From positions 1 to 64,000 of the forward strand of contig CAWBNB010000016.1 of the NCBI GenBank assembly GCA_963789885.1: a stretch of DNA of 64,000 nt. Reading direction: 5' to 3'. The notes beneath the pieces are model-generated. The model did not search any database, was not told the DNA's origin, and saw only the letters and a list, made by a program, of their open reading frames with translations. Positions 1 to 8,287 of the stretch are shown one piece after another. The stretch is from DATEDA01 sp963789885 (lineage in GTDB: Bacteria > Pseudomonadota > Gammaproteobacteria > Burkholderiales > SG8-39). A program made the position numbers and the translations under genes. Positions within the stretch are counted from its first letter, which is position 1; each line of letters starts with the position of its first letter.

Positions 1-167
1 CAGCAGCTGTGACGCTCATACTCCGCGCCGCGGAGAATGATGCGAATCATCAAAGGCTTCGGCGGGTATTTCCGCACGTGCTCCCGTCTCTCCGGCGCAC
101 AAGCGGCCTTCCATAGGCGTCTCCGGGCCGGATTTCTCCATGCGGCGTTTTGCCGGTCCGGTTACGA

Positions 168-1257
168 CTAGTGCGGTTCCAACTTATTAATGCTAACGCT
201 GCGGATTCCAGCCAACCGATGGTGTCGGGTACCGAGCTTGCGGTGGCGATAGCGCAGGTAGCGGTAGACGCGACGGCGTCGGACGTTATGGTCCGGGTCG
301 TCGGTGTTGGCCAGGGTGAGGCGCTTGAGGGCGCCGAAATGAGCCTCAATGAGATTCAGCCAGGAAGCCTCGGTCGGGGTCCACACCGGGTCGACGCGAA
401 GCCGCTTGAGCAGCGCGAGGAAGCGCGGATTGTCGTGAAGGTGGTGCAAGTTATCCATGATCACGAAGAGCTTCTTGCCCGGATAGCAGCGGCGCAGCCG
501 CTGGAAGACTTCGAACAGTTCGGGCAGACGTTTTCGCTTGCGAAACAGCCCATCGAGGCAGTCGGCGTGCACGTCGTAGAAGCCGAAGAACTGCTCGGTG
601 CCCTTGAACCGGTGATAGGTAGCGCGCATGCGCTGAGGCGTATTGCGCCGGGCCCAGGCCACCCCGCCGATCGGCTTGATCTCCAGCGGCCCCATTCGTC
701 GAAGCACACTACCGCGGCGCCCGGCGGGCGCCGCCGGTAGAGCCGGCGGATGCGTTTTTTTTACTGTCGAAATCCGGATCATGCGAGCGCTTCCAGGTGC
801 GGATGCGCTGGGCGCTCAGGCCTTCGCGACGCAGTAGCCGCCGCACCCATTCGTCGGTCACCGGCGGCAGCAGCCGCTTGGCCCGACAGTACTCGGCGAG
901 CTTCGGGACCGACCAGTTGGAGAAGGGCAGCCCGCGCTCCAGGGGACTGGACAGCGCCACATCGACCAACTCGCGTAGCTGCTCGCCCTTGAGAATCGGC
1001 GGTCGACCCTTCGGGTTGGGCACCTGCTCGAAGCTCGTAAAGCCGCTTTCGTTGAATCGGTGCACCCAGTCGTACGCCACGGTGAAGTGGCACCCCACCC
1101 GATCGGCCGCCTTCACGACGCTGTGCCCTTTGCGCACCTCTTCGATGACCCGATATCGCTGGTGCACTCGGGCCGAAAGCGACAGGTCCTTCAATTTGGC
1201 TGCCAGCACCCGCTGCTCGCCACGGCGCAGCCGGCGCAACTGCAAGGTCTCGGCCAT
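168..1257 (-). pseudogene. IS630-family transposase, frameshifted
   Basis: The N-terminal half (709-1257) has a helix-turn-helix region and runs to DFDSKKN. It starts at an ATG seven bases behind AAGGAGG. The DDE catalytic half lies in other frames: CFDEWG carries the first Asp, MDNLHHLHD the second, and WLNLIEAHFG the Glu. Two frame changes are needed to read the whole protein. The first lies in a run of eight A residues near 753-760, where a -1 slip restores the family sequence KKKRIRRLYRRRP, so it may be programmed. The second is in the G run just after CFDEWG near 690, where adding one G restores GPLEIKPIGG; this looks like a true mutation. The element is therefore probably inactive. Confidence 0.8.
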
Positions 1258-1318
1258 CCCGCACCTCCTTCCGGAGGGTAGGATATCAGCGCTTAGGCCA
1301 ATTAAGTTGGATACGCGT
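168..1318 (-). mobile_element. IS630-family insertion sequence, decayed
   Basis: The element is bounded by imperfect terminal inverted repeats. The left copy begins near 171 and the right copy ends near 1318; both contain TCCAACTTA read inward, followed by a partly matching stretch ending in CTAA. It holds one broken transposase gene on the minus strand. IS630/Tc1-mariner elements normally insert at TA; a clear target duplication could not be assigned. The exact outer boundaries are inferred from the repeats. Confidence 0.75.
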
Positions 1319-1351
1319 TAGGGAAATGGTGGTAAGAGCGAACCGTTGCGG

Positions 1352-2608
1352 CTAGGGTGATCTGAAGCGGAACGACTTGCGCTGCTTAGTCCAGAGCAGT
1401 GGTGCGCCGAGGCGCAGTTTCTCAACGGTGAGTTGCGGGGGCTGGCGGCCTTCGAGGATGGCCTCCACGATATCCGGTGCGAGAAATGCGCAGCGGAAGA
1501 TCCGGCTGACATATCGCTCAGTCACGCGAAGCTCCTCGGCGATCGCCCGAAGTGAATCGACTTCGCCCGACACAAGCCGCTCGTACCAGGCATATCCTCG
1601 CGCGACGGCCTTGATCAAAGACTCGTCGCGCCGCGCGGGGCGCTCGTCGGCGACGCCTGGCGCCACGACAAGGCGGATCTCCGAACCGCTTCGCTGCAGC
1701 GTCGCCTCGATGCGAAGGTGAAGGAGATCCTCCTCGTCGTGTTCATGCGCACGCGCTTCCCGGGACCGGTTGCTGGCACCTTGCGTCGGCGGGGCACCCA
1801 GGAGGACGGCGCGCAAGCTCCGCCTCCAGAGCGTGACGTTGAGCCATTGCTCGGCCAAGGTGATCCTCGCCACAGTGGTGAGCAGAAACCCTCGCAGCTC
1901 CGAAGCGGGTGCCTTTGGCAAGTCCACCGCGAGGGCTCGCCCGGCAGCGGTCAATGTCTTCCTGATCGCTGCGCTGTCGTCGGATGCTGCCACCGCATCC
2001 AGCACCCCTCTGCCGGATGCGAGGAACGCGTAGAGGCGCCTTACGACGAGCGATTCCAGCTCGGCTGCAGGGACGCGCCTCACCCCTCCTGACCCGGTCG
2101 CCGATCGAAGGGTCGCCTGCGAGAAGTAGTAGCGGTAGCGCTTGCCACCTTTGGTGCAGTGCGAGGGCGTCAGGCGGTTTCCCCGGTCGTCGACGATCGC
2201 GCCTGCCAAGAGGCTGGGCTGTGCGGCTCTTGCCCCCGTGCGTTTGGCGACGGTGTTCTCCCGGAGTCGCGCCTGCACCTCCTCCCAAAGCGCCGTCGCG
2301 ACGATCGCGGGATGCTCTCCCAAGTGGACCTCTCCCCGATGGGCGATCTCGCCGCGGTAGAGCCGGTTCTGCAGGATCTTGTACAGGGCACCGCGGGAGT
2401 AAGGGGCACCGCCACTTTTGTTGCCGGTCCGGCTCTCGCGGCGTTTACTTGTAATGCCCTTGGCTTTCAGCGCCAACTGAAGCTTTCGCACACAGCCGAG
2501 CTTCAGGTACTGCTCGAAGATCTCCCGAACGATGTCGGCCTCTCGGGCATTTGCGACGAGCTTGCGATTACCGAGAACTCCTTGTGCTTGACCTTGCCCT
2601 TGCCACAA
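1352..2608 (-). pseudogene. Large serine recombinase, C-terminal fragment
   Basis: Homology begins near 2572 with GNRKLVANAREADIVREIF and continues through a typical recombinase domain. That domain includes SRGALYKILQNRLYRGEIAHRGE and the linker towards HPAIVATALWEEVQARL. A divergent C-terminal region with a likely helix-turn-helix (LRAIAEELRVTERYVSRIF) follows. The N-terminal catalytic resolvase domain with its nucleophilic serine is absent. Upstream it is joined directly to a different gene (ParB-like/methyltransferase), so this is a deletion or recombination scar and not an intact gene. Such recombinases are common in phage and integrative elements of proteobacteria. Function is presumed lost. 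Confidence 0.75.
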
Positions 2609-3240
2609 ACATGACCGGCAATCGGCACGTTGTAGGGCGGGTCGCTGACGACGAGCTGTGCGCGCTCGTCCCGCATGAGGGCCTGATAGCTGTCAGGGCT
2701 GAGGGCGTCGCCGCAGAGGAGGCGGTGGTGCCCGAGCTGCCAGAGGTCCCCCGGTTGCGAGATCACTTCCGCGCGGATGTCCTTCTCCTGAAGGTCGTCG
2801 GGATCGCTCCCGGCGGGGGTCTCCGTGTCGAACATGAGGTCGATCTCGGCGGTCGAAAATCCGATCGCCTCAACCTCAAACTCCTCGCGAATGAGGATTT
2901 CCAACTCGGACTTGAGCAGGGTCTCGTCCCACCCGGAAAGCTGGGCGATCTTGTTGTCGGCGATCACATACGCCCGCTTCTTGACCTCGGACAGGCCGCT
3001 CAACACCCGGGTGGGGATCTGCGCAAGCCCGAGTTCCTTTGCTGCCTGGACACGGCCGTGGCCGCACAAAATCGCACCCGCCTCGTCGACAAGCACCGGG
3101 ACCGTGAAGCCAAAGGTCTGGATGCTGGCTTTGAGCTTTGCGAGCTGTTTGTCCGAGTGCGTCCGGGGGTTCCCGGGCCAAGGTTTGAGGTCACCGGGTG
3201 GCCGCTCGACGATTTGACCGATCTTTGAACTTAGCCCGTT
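2503..3240 (-). pseudogene. ParB-like nuclease domain plus DNA methyltransferase, truncated at both ends
   Basis: The frame is open from the IS3 boundary and reads QIVERPPGDLKPWPGNPR, then VLVDEAGAILCGHGRVQAA. This is the ParB/sulfiredoxin-like fold, with GHGR as its signature. A methyltransferase start follows: GDLWQLGHHRLLCGDAL and the catalytic motif DPPYNVP. Sequence typical of the family stops after GKVKHKEF near 2575, where the recombinase fragment begins in another frame; the last 20 or so codons to 2503 are shadow sequence. The 5' end has no start codon and abuts the IS3 left repeat at 3243. In intact relatives, found in prophages and integrative elements, the protein is about 400 residues or more. 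It probably no longer methylates DNA. Confidence 0.8.
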
Positions 3241-3344
3241 TCAGTGGACGCCAACGGTGAGGGCGTAGAGTTTTCCACGGCCGGGCGCGTGCGGCGCCTC
3301 ACACGCACGCGCACGTGCCCGGCGGTGGGAAACTCGGACCATCG

Positions 3345-4217
3345 TCAGGCCGCCTCCTTCGCCGCGAAGCGGCGCTCGAATTCGCGCGGCGACACGTAGC
3401 CGAGGGAAGAGTGACGGCGACGCGGATTGTAAAAGGTCTCGACGTAGGAGAAGACCTCCGAGCGCGCCTGGATGCGCGTAGCGTAGCGCCGCCCGTTCAC
3501 CCGTTCTACCTTCAGCGTCTTGAACCAGCTCTCCATCGGCGCATTGTCGTAGCAATCGCCCTTGCGGCTCATCGAGCAGACCATCCCGTACTGCTTGAGC
3601 AGCTTCTGGTAGTCGTGAGTGCAATACACCGAGCCGCGGTCGCTATGGTGAACCAGACCGCGCGGCGGCCGACGCTGGAAGTAGGCCATCCCCAGGGCCG
3701 CAATGGCGAGATGCCGGTCGTTTCGCTCACTCATCGCCCAGCCGACGATGAGTCGCGAGTACAGGTCGAGCACGCAGGCGAGGTACAGCCAGCCCGCGTC
3801 GGTCCAGATATAGGTCACGTCGGTGAGCCACACCTGGTCGGGCCGCTCGGCCACGAAGTTCTGCTCGAGCCGATTGGGCGCCACCGGCAGCTTGTGCCGC
3901 GAGTCGGTGGTGGCGCGAAACTTCCGTCTATGCCGCGCCGCGATCCCGTGCTTGTTCATCAGACGCCGAACCCGGTTCAAACTCACCACGTTGCCCTGTT
4001 CGCGCAGCTCCTCGTGCACCCGCGGGCTGCCATAGTTGCCGTCGCTGGCCAAGTGGATGGCGCGGATCTCGCCGAGCAGACGCGCGTTCTCCCGCTCCCG
4101 TGGCGAGGGCCCACGTCCACGCCAGGCGTGGTAGCCGCTACGCGACACCTCGAGCAGCTCGCACATGCTCGGCACCGGGTAGCGCGCTCGATGCGCATCG
4201 ATAAAGGCATACCTCAC
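3345..4217 (-). CDS. IS3-family transposase OrfB (DDE integrase domain)
   Basis: A 290-residue protein. The N-terminal HTH_21-type region (MCELLEVSRSGYHAWRGR) is followed by an rve/DDE domain with WLTDVTYIWTDAGWLYLA (first Asp), GLVHHSDRGSVYC (second Asp) and DNAPMESWFKTLK (Glu). All catalytic residues are present and the length is normal. The GTG start overlaps the orfA stop in a GTGA arrangement, so it is made by translational coupling or by -1 frameshifting into an OrfAB fusion. No classic A6G slippery run is obvious. Together with OrfA it catalyses copy-out transposition of the element. Confidence 0.9.
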   Translation of the reverse strand: MRYAFIDAHRARYPVPSMCELLEVSRSGYHAWRGRGPSPRERENARLLGEIRAIHLASDGNYGSPRVHEELREQGNVVSLNRVRRLMNKHGIAARHRRKFRATTDSRHKLPVAPNRLEQNFVAERPDQVWLTDVTYIWTDAGWLYLACVLDLYSRLIVGWAMSERNDRHLAIAALGMAYFQRRPPRGLVHHSDRGSVYCTHDYQKLLKQYGMVCSMSRKGDCYDNAPMESWFKTLKVERVNGRRYATRIQARSEVFSYVETFYNPRRRHSSLGYVSPREFERRFAAKEAA

Positions 4218-4513
4218 AGCGCATCCTTCGCGAAGTATGCCGCCGCCTTTCGCAGGATCTCGCGCTCCATCTTCAGCCGCGCGTTCTCCGCCCGCAGCCG
4301 CGAAACCTCCGCCTCCAGATCGCTCACCGGATGCCCCGCCGGCCCCTGCACGACCTTGCCCGCGCGCGCCGCGCGCACCCAGTTGGCCAGGCTCTTGGCC
4401 GGTAAATCCAGTCGCCGCGCCGCCTCCATCAGGCCCACCTTCTCGTCCAACACCAACTTCACGGCCTCGGCCCGGAACTCAGCCGTGTACCGCCGTTTCG
4501 GAATCCTTTGCAT
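4214..4513 (-). CDS. IS3-family transposase OrfA (HTH protein)
   Basis: A 99-residue protein. It has an N-terminal helix-turn-helix of the transposase_8/HTH_38 type (YTAEFRAEAVKLVLDEKVGL, then LPAKSLANWVRAARAGK) and a C-terminal leucine-zipper-like segment (DLEAEVSRLRAENARLKMER) ending in REILRKAAAYFAKDAL. This layout is standard for IS3 OrfA proteins that bind the element ends. A good ribosome site (GGAGG) lies just upstream of the ATG at 4513. It is intact. Confidence 0.9.
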   Translation of the reverse strand: MQRIPKRRYTAEFRAEAVKLVLDEKVGLMEAARRLDLPAKSLANWVRAARAGKVVQGPAGHPVSDLEAEVSRLRAENARLKMEREILRKAAAYFAKDAL

Positions 4514-4562
4514 CTGACACCTCCATTTGCGATCGTAAAAACCTCAAACGTTGGTGTCCACT

Positions 4563-4738
4563 TTTTCGGGCGAAGTCCACTGTACGACAACACGGCGGCG
4601 GTGGCTGATGCCCAAGCCGGTTCGGGCTTCGCCGCACTCGTCGAGGCCTACGGCAAGCGCTTGCTGTTCGACACCGGAGGCGACGCGAAGATCCTTCGCG
4701 AGAACGTCGCTTCTCTCACGCAAGTGGTGTCTACTTGA
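4563..4738 (+). pseudogene. Metallo-beta-lactamase-fold hydrolase fragment
   Basis: Immediately outside the IS3 right repeat, a frame reads SPLYDNTAAV, then GFAALVEAYGKRLLFDTGG and KILRENVASL. This resembles the N-terminal part of MBL-fold proteins annotated as dihydropterin synthase-related hydrolases (YDN..., FSALVE..G..LLFDTG, IL.N). The HxHxDH metal motif, which should follow shortly after, is missing because the frame ends about 50 codons in. The 5' end is cut by the IS element. Only a remnant is left. Confidence 0.55.
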
Positions 4739-4850
4739 GTTGCAGGCTAGGCAATTGTGGCGCGGTGGTGCAATATTGTGTGCGCGGCCGTCTGCACGAT
4801 CCGATCCGATCACTCGACGGCAGCCCTTGGTGTTAGCTGGCATAGGCGAG

Positions 4851-6305
4851 ATGGCAAGCCGACGATTGCGCGATCTGATTGTCGTTCTGCCGGGCATCAC
4901 CGGTAGCGTGCTCAGCAAAGGTGACGAACCCCTTTGGGCTCCGACTGCGCAAGCGGCCTGGAATGTGCTTGCCAATTTCCAGGCTCCCTTGGACGACTTG
5001 CGGCTCGGCGAGGACGATCCGGCCGTCGACATGCTCGCCGACGGCATTCGCGCGACCGCGTTGATGCCGGACGTGCAGTTTGTGCCCGGGCTGGTCAAGA
5101 TCGACGGGTATTCGAAGACTTGCCGCGCCATCAAGGATCATTTCAAGGTGGAGGTCGGCAGCCTCGACGGCGAAATGCCCGCCAACTTCTACGAGTTTCC
5201 CTACGACTGGCGGCGCGACAACCGGGTCGCGGCGCGACAGCTCAAGCGACTGATCGACCGCCAGCTGCCCGTCTGGCGCACGATCGAGAAAGATGCCAAG
5301 GTCATTCTGATCGCCCACAGCATGGGAGGACTGGTCGCCCGCTACTACCTCGAGGTGCTTCCGGGCGACGCATGGCGCGACTGCAAGGCGCTGATCACGT
5401 TCGGTACGCCATACCGGGGCTCACTCAACGCGCTCGACTTTCTCGCTAACGGCTACAAGAAGGCGTTCGTCGATCTGACTGCGGTCATGCGGTCGTTCAC
5501 GTCGATCTACCAGCTCCTGCCGATCTACAAGGCGCTGAGGACCGACAAGGGCCTCCAGCGGGTGGCGGAGGCGACGAACGTCCCCAATGTGGACCCGCAG
5601 AAGGCCGCCGCGGCGCTCGCCTTCCATCGGGAGATCGAGGCCGCGGTCAACAAGCATCGTGAGGATGCCGACTACAAGGCCAAGGGCTACAAGATAATCC
5701 CGATCGTCGGTACCAGGCAGCCCACCCTCCAGTCGGCAGACCTAGCTGAAGGGGTCGTGACGATGAGCCGGTCGCTGCCCCCAGGTATCGACAAGTTCCT
5801 GGAAGACGGCGACGGCACCGTGCCGCGCGCATCCGCGATACCGATCGAACTCTCCGCCGAATATCGCGACACCTATGTTCCGGAGCGACACGGGTCGCTG
5901 CAGCACAATGACGCGGTGCTCAGTGATCTGCGTGGCCGCGTCGAGCAGATGCAAGTGAGCGGGCTCGGGGAGATCCGCGGTCCCGCGCCCAAACCCGAGG
6001 CGGCGACGGCGCCAGCGATCGCGTTGGACCTCGACGATCTGTACCTACCACGAGAGAGCGTGACGCTTTCAGCGCGCATCCTCGATGCCGATCCGGACCA
6101 TCCGCCCGGTGGCCTGGAGGCCCGCATCAAACCCGTGTACGGTGCAGGCGAGATCACCGTCCGCGAGTTCGACAAGAGCGACGGCGTCTGGACGTTGCGG
6201 CTCGATGACCTTGCGCCGGCCTTGTACCGCGTCGAGGTTCGAGCCATCAGGACCGAAACACGCGTACCACCTGCGGTGCACGATTTGTTCATGATCGCCT
6301 GTTGA
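4851..6305 (+). CDS. LCAT-like alpha/beta hydrolase (lipase/acyltransferase fold)
   Basis: A 484-residue protein counted from ATG 4851, which precedes the conserved start ASRRLRDLIVVLPGITGS; the open frame extends further upstream but without recognisable sequence. LCAT/phospholipase-family hallmarks are FYEFPYDWRRDNR, the nucleophile elbow LIAHSMGGLVARYY (Ser about 157), ITFGTPYRGSLNAL, DGDGTVPRAS (Asp about 321) and PERHGSLQHND (His about 347). The last 100 residues look like a separate beta-rich domain. No signal peptide or membrane segment is seen, so it is probably cytoplasmic. It lies 22 bases upstream of the NACHT gene and is likely co-transcribed. That context suggests it could be an effector, for example acting on membrane lipid, controlled by the NTPase. 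The substrate is unknown. Confidence 0.8.
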   Translation: MASRRLRDLIVVLPGITGSVLSKGDEPLWAPTAQAAWNVLANFQAPLDDLRLGEDDPAVDMLADGIRATALMPDVQFVPGLVKIDGYSKTCRAIKDHFKVEVGSLDGEMPANFYEFPYDWRRDNRVAARQLKRLIDRQLPVWRTIEKDAKVILIAHSMGGLVARYYLEVLPGDAWRDCKALITFGTPYRGSLNALDFLANGYKKAFVDLTAVMRSFTSIYQLLPIYKALRTDKGLQRVAEATNVPNVDPQKAAAALAFHREIEAAVNKHREDADYKAKGYKIIPIVGTRQPTLQSADLAEGVVTMSRSLPPGIDKFLEDGDGTVPRASAIPIELSAEYRDTYVPERHGSLQHNDAVLSDLRGRVEQMQVSGLGEIRGPAPKPEAATAPAIALDLDDLYLPRESVTLSARILDADPDHPPGGLEARIKPVYGAGEITVREFDKSDGVWTLRLDDLAPALYRVEVRAIRTETRVPPAVHDLFMIAC

Positions 6306-6327
6306 CGACCGGTGGAGCGACCCGTCA

Positions 6328-8241
6328 ATGAAGTTGCCGCCCTGGTCGCGCATCGAGAAGGCGACACTCGCCAAGTACGCGACCGCCGAAGCAACCCGGT
6401 GGCTTCCGCTTGACGTTGCGCGTTTTGACCTGGGTGCGACACCGGAAGGCCGGCGCAAGCTCGTGCAAGCCATTTATGAGGCGCTGGCCGACAAGAAGAT
6501 CCGCTACGCACTCGAGGAATACCACCCGGCCGAAAAACTGCAACCCATCCGCACGCCGCCGGCAATCCTCGAAGCGCCGCGCGAAGGAACCTGCCTCGAC
6601 CTCGCGTTGCTCTTCTGCGGACTCTGCCTGGGATTCGAGCTGCTGCCGATTCTGATCGTCGTCGAGGGCCACGCCCTGGCGGCGGTCTGCCTGACGCACG
6701 GGCTGCGCGACTGGGATGGGATCAGACCGGGGCGGTCGCTGATGATCGACGGCCCGCTCACCGAGACCGGCGAGCTGCAGAAGCTGTTCGCCGACGGCTC
6801 GTGGATCCCGGTCGAGTGCACCGGCTTTGCATTCAGCACGACGCTCGCGGCGACCGGCCCGTCGGCTATGCCGGAGCAGATCGGTCGCGTCGATGGTCTG
6901 CTTTCGTTCGAACGCGCGGTCGCAGCCGGGCGTGAGCAGCTCTCACTTGCGGCGCGGCCGTTCAGTTTCGCTATCGATATCGCGATCGCACACAACGTGT
7001 GGCGGATCGAGCCTTTTCCGCTCGAACTTCCATCCGACGTGTTCCAGCAGTTTGCCCAGGCGCCCGCTCCGCTGGCGCGGCACATCCGTACCGCGGATTT
7101 CGAAACCTTAGTTGCGGAACGCACCAGGGCGTTCGTGGGCCGGGAATTCATCTTCAAGGCGATCGACGATCACCTGAAGGACCAGGCGAAGTTCCCCTCG
7201 GGGTACATCGTCGTGATCGGCGAGCCGGGCATCGGCAAGACTGCCTTGCTGGCGCAACTCGTGAAGCTGCGTGGCTGTGTCCACTACTTTAACGTCGCGC
7301 AGAGCAACCGGCGCTCCACCGAGGATTTCCTGCGCAACGTCTGTGCCCAGCTCATCGTCCGCTACGGGCTCGCGCACCGCGTCCTTCCGGAAGAGGCCAC
7401 TGCCAACAGCGCCTTTCTCGAGACTCTGCTCGCGGAGGCGGCAGCCAAGGCGGCACCGGAGCCGGTCATGGTGGTCGTCGATGCCCTCGATGAAGCCGAC
7501 GACGCGCGACTGCCGGTCGACGCCAACCACCTCTACCTGCCCCGGTCTCTTCCGGCGCGCGTGTGTTTTGTGGTCAGCTCCCGGCCCAAGGTGCGGTACC
7601 GACTGGTGGTTGATCGTCGCAACGACATCTGGATCCGCGACAACGATCCGCGCAACGAAAGCGACGTCCGCGAGTACGTGCACAAGTTCCTGCTGACCTA
7701 CGCCAGGGAGATGGTGCAGACGGTGAAGGACTGGGCGGGCGACGAGGCGACCTTCACGCAGGCCGTCACGGATCTGAGCCAGGGCAACTTCATGTACCTC
7801 GTCTATGTGCTGCCAGCCATCCGCGACGGACACATGACGCGGCACGACGTGAGCGACATCCGCAAGCTGCCGCGCGGCCTGAATGCCTACTACCAGTGGC
7901 ACTGGGCAAAGATGAAGGCGCGCGACCCCGATCGCTTCGAGCGCTATTACGAACCGGTGGTGTGCATGCTCGCGACCGTCAAGGAAGCCGTCTCGATTGC
8001 TCGGGTCCAGCAATGGCTCAAGCTATCGCCCCTGCGCATCAAGGAGGTGATCGACGCTTGGTATGAATTTCTGAACGAGGAGCCTTCGCCCGAAGGCCCC
8101 CTGTACCGCGTGTATCACGCAAGCTTCCAAGATTTCCTCAGAGAGGAAGTCGGCCTCGGCAGGTATCACGAAATCGTGGTCGACACAGCGCTCGCCAAGA
8201 TTCCAGGCTTCAGCGCGGAAGGACTCCGCGACGGATCCTGA
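6328..8241 (+). CDS. STAND NTPase: transglutaminase-like domain plus NACHT
   Basis: A 637-residue protein. The N-terminal transglutaminase-like segment has GTCLDLALLFCGLC (Cys about 89), VEGHALAAVCL (His about 115) and WIPVECTGF (Glu about 163 where the family's acidic residue sits), so a catalytic triad is plausible. A FVGRE motif (269-273) leads into the NTPase: Walker A GEPGIGKT (298-305), Walker B VMVVVDALDEAD (380-391) and VVSSRP. A winged-helix-like C-terminus ends with LNEEP, YRVYHASFQDFLREEV and LAKIPGF. Such STAND proteins sense a trigger and oligomerise. Here the usual long sensor repeats are missing from the polypeptide and are encoded by the next gene. Nothing suggests secretion. 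Confidence 0.85.
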   Translation: MKLPPWSRIEKATLAKYATAEATRWLPLDVARFDLGATPEGRRKLVQAIYEALADKKIRYALEEYHPAEKLQPIRTPPAILEAPREGTCLDLALLFCGLCLGFELLPILIVVEGHALAAVCLTHGLRDWDGIRPGRSLMIDGPLTETGELQKLFADGSWIPVECTGFAFSTTLAATGPSAMPEQIGRVDGLLSFERAVAAGREQLSLAARPFSFAIDIAIAHNVWRIEPFPLELPSDVFQQFAQAPAPLARHIRTADFETLVAERTRAFVGREFIFKAIDDHLKDQAKFPSGYIVVIGEPGIGKTALLAQLVKLRGCVHYFNVAQSNRRSTEDFLRNVCAQLIVRYGLAHRVLPEEATANSAFLETLLAEAAAKAAPEPVMVVVDALDEADDARLPVDANHLYLPRSLPARVCFVVSSRPKVRYRLVVDRRNDIWIRDNDPRNESDVREYVHKFLLTYAREMVQTVKDWAGDEATFTQAVTDLSQGNFMYLVYVLPAIRDGHMTRHDVSDIRKLPRGLNAYYQWHWAKMKARDPDRFERYYEPVVCMLATVKEAVSIARVQQWLKLSPLRIKEVIDAWYEFLNEEPSPEGPLYRVYHASFQDFLREEVGLGRYHEIVVDTALAKIPGFSAEGLRDGS

Positions 8242-8287
8242 GTCGAATCCTGTCGATGCCGTCGACGACTACGAGTTTCGTCGACTC

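Larger units (their letters stand above)
3243..4562 (-). mobile_element. IS3-family insertion sequence
   Basis: Terminal inverted repeats of about 20 bases are seen at 3243-3262 and 4542-4562. Read inward they are AGTGGACRCCAACGKTKGAGG with three mismatches between the ends. Two minus-strand genes (orfA, orfB) overlap in the usual IS3 way. The element looks complete, unlike most mobile DNA nearby. No convincing 3-4 bp target duplication flanks it, and the two flanks come from unrelated broken genes, so it may have taken part in a deletion after insertion. Confidence 0.85.
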
